This document shows, piece after piece, positions 4,658 to 7,740 of a stretch of DNA of 7,740 nt. The notes under the pieces are model-generated. The model was not told where the DNA came from and made no database searches. It saw nothing but the letters and a program-made list of their open reading frames with translations. Both the position numbers and the translations under genes were made by a program. The stretch's first letter is position 1. The number at the start of each line of letters is the position of its first letter. The stretch lies in the NCBI GenBank assembly GCA_937872165.1, contig CALMOR010000238.1, positions 1 through 7,740 on the forward strand. Direction: 5' to 3'. This DNA is from an uncultured Burkholderiales bacterium (GTDB lineage: Bacteria; Pseudomonadota; Gammaproteobacteria; Burkholderiales; Burkholderiaceae_D).

Positions 4658-6826
4658 GTGCGCCGTTCCCGTTCGTCTCCGCCCCGGACGTCGCGCGTGC
4701 TCCGCGCGCCGCTGCTTCTCGCCGTCTGCCTGCTCACCTTCCCGATGCAGTCCATGTCCGTAGAAGACGACGATCCCTACCGGTACCTCGAGGACATCGA
4801 CGGCAGCGCGTCGAAGCAGTGGGTCGACGCACGCAACGCGACGTCGACCCGCGAACTGCAAGGCGATCGCGGATACGACTCGCTCTATCGCCGCCTGCTC
4901 GCGATCCACGATTCGAAGCAGCGCATCCCCGACGTGCAGAAGATCGGGACCTGGTACTACAACTTCTGGCGCGATGCCGATCATGTGCGCGGCGTGTTGA
5001 GACGTACCACGCTGGACGGATACCGGAAGAGCGAGCCCGACTGGCAGACCGTGCTCGACGTGGACGCGTTGTCGGACCGCGAGCACGAGAACTGGGTGTG
5101 GAAGAGCTGGAGCTGCCGCTATCCGGACCGTCGGCGCTGCATCGTCTACCTGTCGCGTGGCGGTGGCGACGCGACGGTCGCGCGCGAGTTCGATCTCGAG
5201 GCGATGGCCTTCGTGCAGCCCGACGAAGGCGGCTTCGCGTTGTCCGAGGCCAAGGGCAGCCTGGTCTGGCTCGACGACGATCACGTCCTGGTGCGGACCG
5301 ACTTCGGTCCCGGCACGATGACCGATTCCGGCTATCCGCGCGTGATCAAGCGCTGGACGCGCGGCACGCCGTTGACCTCGGCCGTGCAGGTCTTCGCCGG
5401 GCAGAAGACCGACGTCAGCAGCGACGCGACGCATTACCACCTGCACATCGGCGACCGCGTCGTCGAGCGGACCGTCGTGCAACGCGCGCCGACCTTCTTC
5501 ACGAGCGAGGCCTATCTGCTGTCGATCGTCGGCGAGTCTCCTTCGCTCGTGCACATCGACGTCCCGGACGATGCGCAGGTGCAGCTGTGGCGCGACCAGA
5601 TGCTGGTCACGCTTCGGCGGGACTGGCCGGCCGGCACGCACGGCAGTACCGCGAGCTACGGTGCGGGCGCACTGCTCGCGATCGACTTCGACCGCTTCAT
5701 GACGGGCGCGCGCGACTTCACGACCCTCTTCGCGCCGGGTCCGCGCAGGTCGCTCGGCCCGTTCATCGGCACGCTGAACGCGTTGCTCGTCGACGAGATG
5801 TCCGAAGTCCGGAACCAGGTGTCCGAGTGGACCGTCGCCGAAGGCCGGTGGAGCCGTCGTGCGGTCGACCTGCCGGCCGATGCGACGCTCGCGATGACGC
5901 CGGTCGACGACGACGAGAGCGACGACTACTTCGTCTCGACGAGCGACCCGCTGACGCCGACGACCCTGGCGCTGGCGCGGGTCGGCTCCGACCGGCGCGA
6001 GCCGCTCAAGGCATTGCCCGCGTTCTTCGACGCGAGCGGGATGTCGGTCGATCGTCGCGAGGCGCGGTCGGCGGACGGCACGCGCATCCCCTACCTCGTC
6101 ATCCGGCCGCGCGACCACGAGCCCGACGGCCGCGCGCCGACCATCCTCTACGGCTACGGCGGCTTCGAGATCTCGCTGTTGCCGCGAGGCTACGGTGCCG
6201 TCACCGGTGCGGCCTGGCTCGAGCGGGGCGGCGTGTTCGTCGTGGCCGGCATCCGCGGTGGCGGCGAGTTCGGCGCGCAATGGCACAACGCGGCCCTGAA
6301 GGAGAACCGCCAGCGTGCCTTCGACGATTTCATCGCGGTCGCGGAGGACCTGATCGCGACGAAGGTCACGTCGGCCAGGCACCTCGGCATCATGGGCGGC
6401 AGCAACGGCGGTCTCCTCGTCGGAGCGGTGGCCCTGCAACGGCCCGAGCTCTTCAGGGCCGTGGTCTGCCAGGTGCCGCTACTCGACATGCGTCGCTACA
6501 ACAAGCTGCTCGCGGGCGCATCGTGGATGGGCGAGTACGGCGACCCCGACATCCCCGCGCAGTGGGACTACATCTCGAAGTACTCGCCGTACCAGAACGT
6601 CTCGGCGAGCACGACCTACCCGCGTTTCCTCTTCGCGACGTCGACGCGGGACGATCGCGTGCATCCGGGCCACGCCCGCAAGATGGCCGCGAAGATGCTC
6701 GGACAGAAGCACGACCTGCTGTACTTCGAGAACACCGAAGGCGGACACGCGGGCGCGGCGAACAACCAGCAGCAGGCCCGCATCGGCGCGCTCGAGTACA
6801 CCTTCATGGCTCGCGAACTGCGCTAG
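4658..6826 (+). CDS. Secreted prolyl oligopeptidase-family serine peptidase (S9A)
   Basis: From the GTG at 4658 the product is 722 residues, close to the 710 of mammalian prolyl oligopeptidase plus a signal peptide. Residues 1-18 are Arg/Ser/Pro-rich, 19-29 form a hydrophobic core (LLLAVCLLTFP), and cleavage is likely near S34. C24 is preceded by Val, so it is not a good lipobox. D39-PYRYLED46 is the conserved S9A N-terminus. Residues up to about 430 should form the beta-propeller that gates the active site. The hydrolase domain carries Y498-GYGGF (oxyanion-hole region), the nucleophile S582 in GGSNGG, D665 in the D665-D-R667 segment, and H697 in GGHAGA. W623 in GASWMGEYG matches the Trp of the proline S1 pocket (Trp595 in porcine enzyme), and R667 matches its substrate-binding Arg643. 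It should cleave short peptides, probably after proline, in the periplasm or outside the cell. Exact specificity is inferred. It is separated from upstream genes by a non-coding stretch, so likely has its own promoter. Its TAG overlaps the stop of the opposing gene. Confidence 0.93.
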   Translation: MRRSRSSPPRTSRVLRAPLLLAVCLLTFPMQSMSVEDDDPYRYLEDIDGSASKQWVDARNATSTRELQGDRGYDSLYRRLLAIHDSKQRIPDVQKIGTWYYNFWRDADHVRGVLRRTTLDGYRKSEPDWQTVLDVDALSDREHENWVWKSWSCRYPDRRRCIVYLSRGGGDATVAREFDLEAMAFVQPDEGGFALSEAKGSLVWLDDDHVLVRTDFGPGTMTDSGYPRVIKRWTRGTPLTSAVQVFAGQKTDVSSDATHYHLHIGDRVVERTVVQRAPTFFTSEAYLLSIVGESPSLVHIDVPDDAQVQLWRDQMLVTLRRDWPAGTHGSTASYGAGALLAIDFDRFMTGARDFTTLFAPGPRRSLGPFIGTLNALLVDEMSEVRNQVSEWTVAEGRWSRRAVDLPADATLAMTPVDDDESDDYFVSTSDPLTPTTLALARVGSDRREPLKALPAFFDASGMSVDRREARSADGTRIPYLVIRPRDHEPDGRAPTILYGYGGFEISLLPRGYGAVTGAAWLERGGVFVVAGIRGGGEFGAQWHNAALKENRQRAFDDFIAVAEDLIATKVTSARHLGIMGGSNGGLLVGAVALQRPELFRAVVCQVPLLDMRRYNKLLAGASWMGEYGDPDIPAQWDYISKYSPYQNVSASTTYPRFLFATSTRDDRVHPGHARKMAAKMLGQKHDLLYFENTEGGHAGAANNQQQARIGALEYTFMARELR

Positions 6827-7611
6827 GCGGCGTCGGTCACGAACGAGAAACGGCTCTCGTCGATCGGCGCGTCGGGCTCGCGGCGACGCTCGACGAAGGT
6901 CGCACGCCCGGTGCGATCGACGACGAGGACGGTCGACGCGCGCGTGCCGTAACCGGGCATCCGGATGAACGAAGCGGACAGCGCCCGTTCCACGTCGAGA
7001 GGCACCCCGGTTGCGGGCAGGCGCGCGTCGTCGGCGATGCCGCGGTCCGCGAGCATCGTGAAGAGCTCCGCGATCAACGGCTCGAGGCCGTCGTTCGCAT
7101 CGATCGCGTCGCGCAGCGCCCGCGTCGCGTGCTCGACCTTCGGCCACGCCGTATCGAGCAACGCGTTCGAAAGGCCGTGCACGCCGGGCTCGACGGTGCG
7201 CACGGGCGAAGGGTCGCGATTCGACACGACCCACAACCCCGCCGGGTCCGCTCGCCAGTCCGCGGCCAGCAGGTTGAACCCGTTGAAGCGACGAGAGCTT
7301 TCGCCGATACGGCGCAGGGTCTCGACGGGAGGGCGAGAGCTCGACAGGAAGTCGCCGACCAGTTCGCCGCGCGAAGGCGCATCGTCTCGCTGGGACGATG
7401 GATCGCGATGGTTCGTCAGCGCGGCGAATCGTCCGCCGCGAGACACGCCCATCCAGGTCCCGCCGGCGCGCAGGTCACGGCCCGCCAAGCGATCGCCGTC
7501 GGACCACCAATGCGCCGACGCCGCGGGCCTGGCGAAGAATTCGTCGCGATTGCCGGCGACGATGAGCGGGTAGGCCGCGTGGGCCTGCCATGCGAGAGCG
7601 ATCAGACACAT
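6823..7611 (-). CDS. NRDE family protein (TANGO2 family)
   Basis: The 262-residue protein shows the family hallmarks in order: the conserved MC start (C2), AGN21-R-D-E24-FFARP, GRDLRAGGTWMG (44-55), ALTNHRDP (64-71), RGELVGDFL (81-89), FNGFNLL (109-115) and HGLSN (145-149) followed by WPK (156-158). The NRDE/TANGO2 family runs from bacteria to mitochondria and Golgi of animals. It resembles N-terminal-nucleophile hydrolases, with C2 as candidate nucleophile if the Met is removed. A heme-trafficking role has been proposed for eukaryotic members, and the bacterial function is unsettled. No signal peptide or membrane segment is seen. The ATG at 7609-7611 follows the upstream gene's TGA after one base and has no clear Shine-Dalgarno, suggesting translational coupling. 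The stop TAG (6825-6823) lies in a CTAG shared with the opposing peptidase gene. Confidence 0.95.
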   Translation of the reverse strand: MCLIALAWQAHAAYPLIVAGNRDEFFARPAASAHWWSDGDRLAGRDLRAGGTWMGVSRGGRFAALTNHRDPSSQRDDAPSRGELVGDFLSSSRPPVETLRRIGESSRRFNGFNLLAADWRADPAGLWVVSNRDPSPVRTVEPGVHGLSNALLDTAWPKVEHATRALRDAIDANDGLEPLIAELFTMLADRGIADDARLPATGVPLDVERALSASFIRMPGYGTRASTVLVVDRTGRATFVERRREPDAPIDESRFSFVTDAA

Positions 7612-7612
7612 G

Positions 7613-7740
7613 TCAGCCGACGTCCACGAAGCGCTCGACGTGTCGCGGTCCGATCAGCCGTTCGAGTCCGGCACGGGCGACCGCGGCGCCGAGCGCCGCT
7701 TCGAACGCCGGCGACACGTCGCGATAGATCTCCATCCAGG
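7613..7740 (-). CDS. Probable DUF4936 family protein, C-terminal part (5' end outside window)
   Basis: This frame is open on the minus strand from the right edge to a TGA at 7615-7613, giving the last 41 residues: they begin WMEIYRDVSPAFEAAL, continue with ARAGLERLIGPRH and end VERFVDVG. The pattern WMEhY...F...L...V...GL..LI..RH.E.F is what I remember for the C-terminus of DUF4936, a short uncharacterised family typical of Betaproteobacteria and often located beside NRDE genes. I assign no function. Its stop lies one base before the NRDE start, so the two are very probably one transcript. This frame, rather than another, is supported by the family-like pattern and by the tight junction. The family name rests on memory of a short fragment. 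Confidence 0.6.
   Translation of the reverse strand, partial: WMEIYRDVSPAFEAALGAAVARAGLERLIGPRHVERFVDVG

Noticed and set aside
3914..6439. 841-residue minus-strand open frame opposite the peptidase and lipoprotein genes
   Set aside because: It is Arg/Ala/Asp/Gly-rich with no recognisable domain, crosses the intergenic region, and is antisense to a peptidase with a complete catalytic triad. Such stop-poor shadows are expected in high-GC coding DNA.
6965..7573. 202-residue plus-strand frame opposite the NRDE gene
   Set aside because: The opposing strand encodes a complete NRDE family protein with all the conserved motifs. This frame is Arg/Ser-rich and unrecognised.

Overview
This window comes from a high-GC chromosome. 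The dense gene packing, ATGA stop/start overlaps, long stop-free shadow frames and purine-rich Shine-Dalgarno sites fit a Gram-negative proteobacterium. A lipoprotein with an LGAC lipobox and a large Sec-exported peptidase support a cell with a periplasm. The pairing of an NRDE/TANGO2-family gene with what looks like a DUF4936 gene at the right edge is an arrangement I associate with Betaproteobacteria (Burkholderiales or Rhodocyclales). That taxonomic placement is inference from memory.

Left block (1-3780, all + strand): the 3' end of a class II aldolase/adducin-type gene, a GST-fold protein with an extra C-terminal domain, an ElaA-like GNAT acetyltransferase, a classical SDR oxidoreductase and an alpha/beta hydrolase of the epoxide hydrolase type. 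GST/ElaA and SDR/hydrolase are each joined by an ATGA overlap. A 7-bp perfect hairpin and a very strong Shine-Dalgarno lie between the two pairs. The set looks like small-molecule or xenobiotic metabolism: the hydrolase could open an epoxide or cleave a carbon-halogen bond, the SDR could oxidise or reduce the alcohol or ketone, and the GST-fold protein could handle electrophiles. No substrate can be read from the sequence.

Middle (3781-4657): a short gene for a low-complexity Ser/Thr/Pro/Gly-rich lipoprotein. Seven bases after its stop is a 12-bp hairpin closed by a GCGA tetraloop. About 350 bp of apparently non-coding DNA follows, with a plausible extended -10 promoter for the next gene.

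Right block (4658-7740): a secreted S9A prolyl oligopeptidase-family enzyme (+), then convergently an NRDE/TANGO2-family gene (-) and, upstream of it, the 3' end of a probable DUF4936 gene (-). The two convergent genes share a CTAG palindrome as overlapping stop codons, so there is no intergenic terminator between them.

I see no tRNA, rRNA, CRISPR array, insertion sequence, transposase or phage gene. Most of the window is ordinary core or accessory metabolism. I found no convincing new multi-gene system. The less usual items are the GST C-terminal extension, the disordered lipoprotein with its GNRA-capped hairpin, and the CTAG stop overlap.
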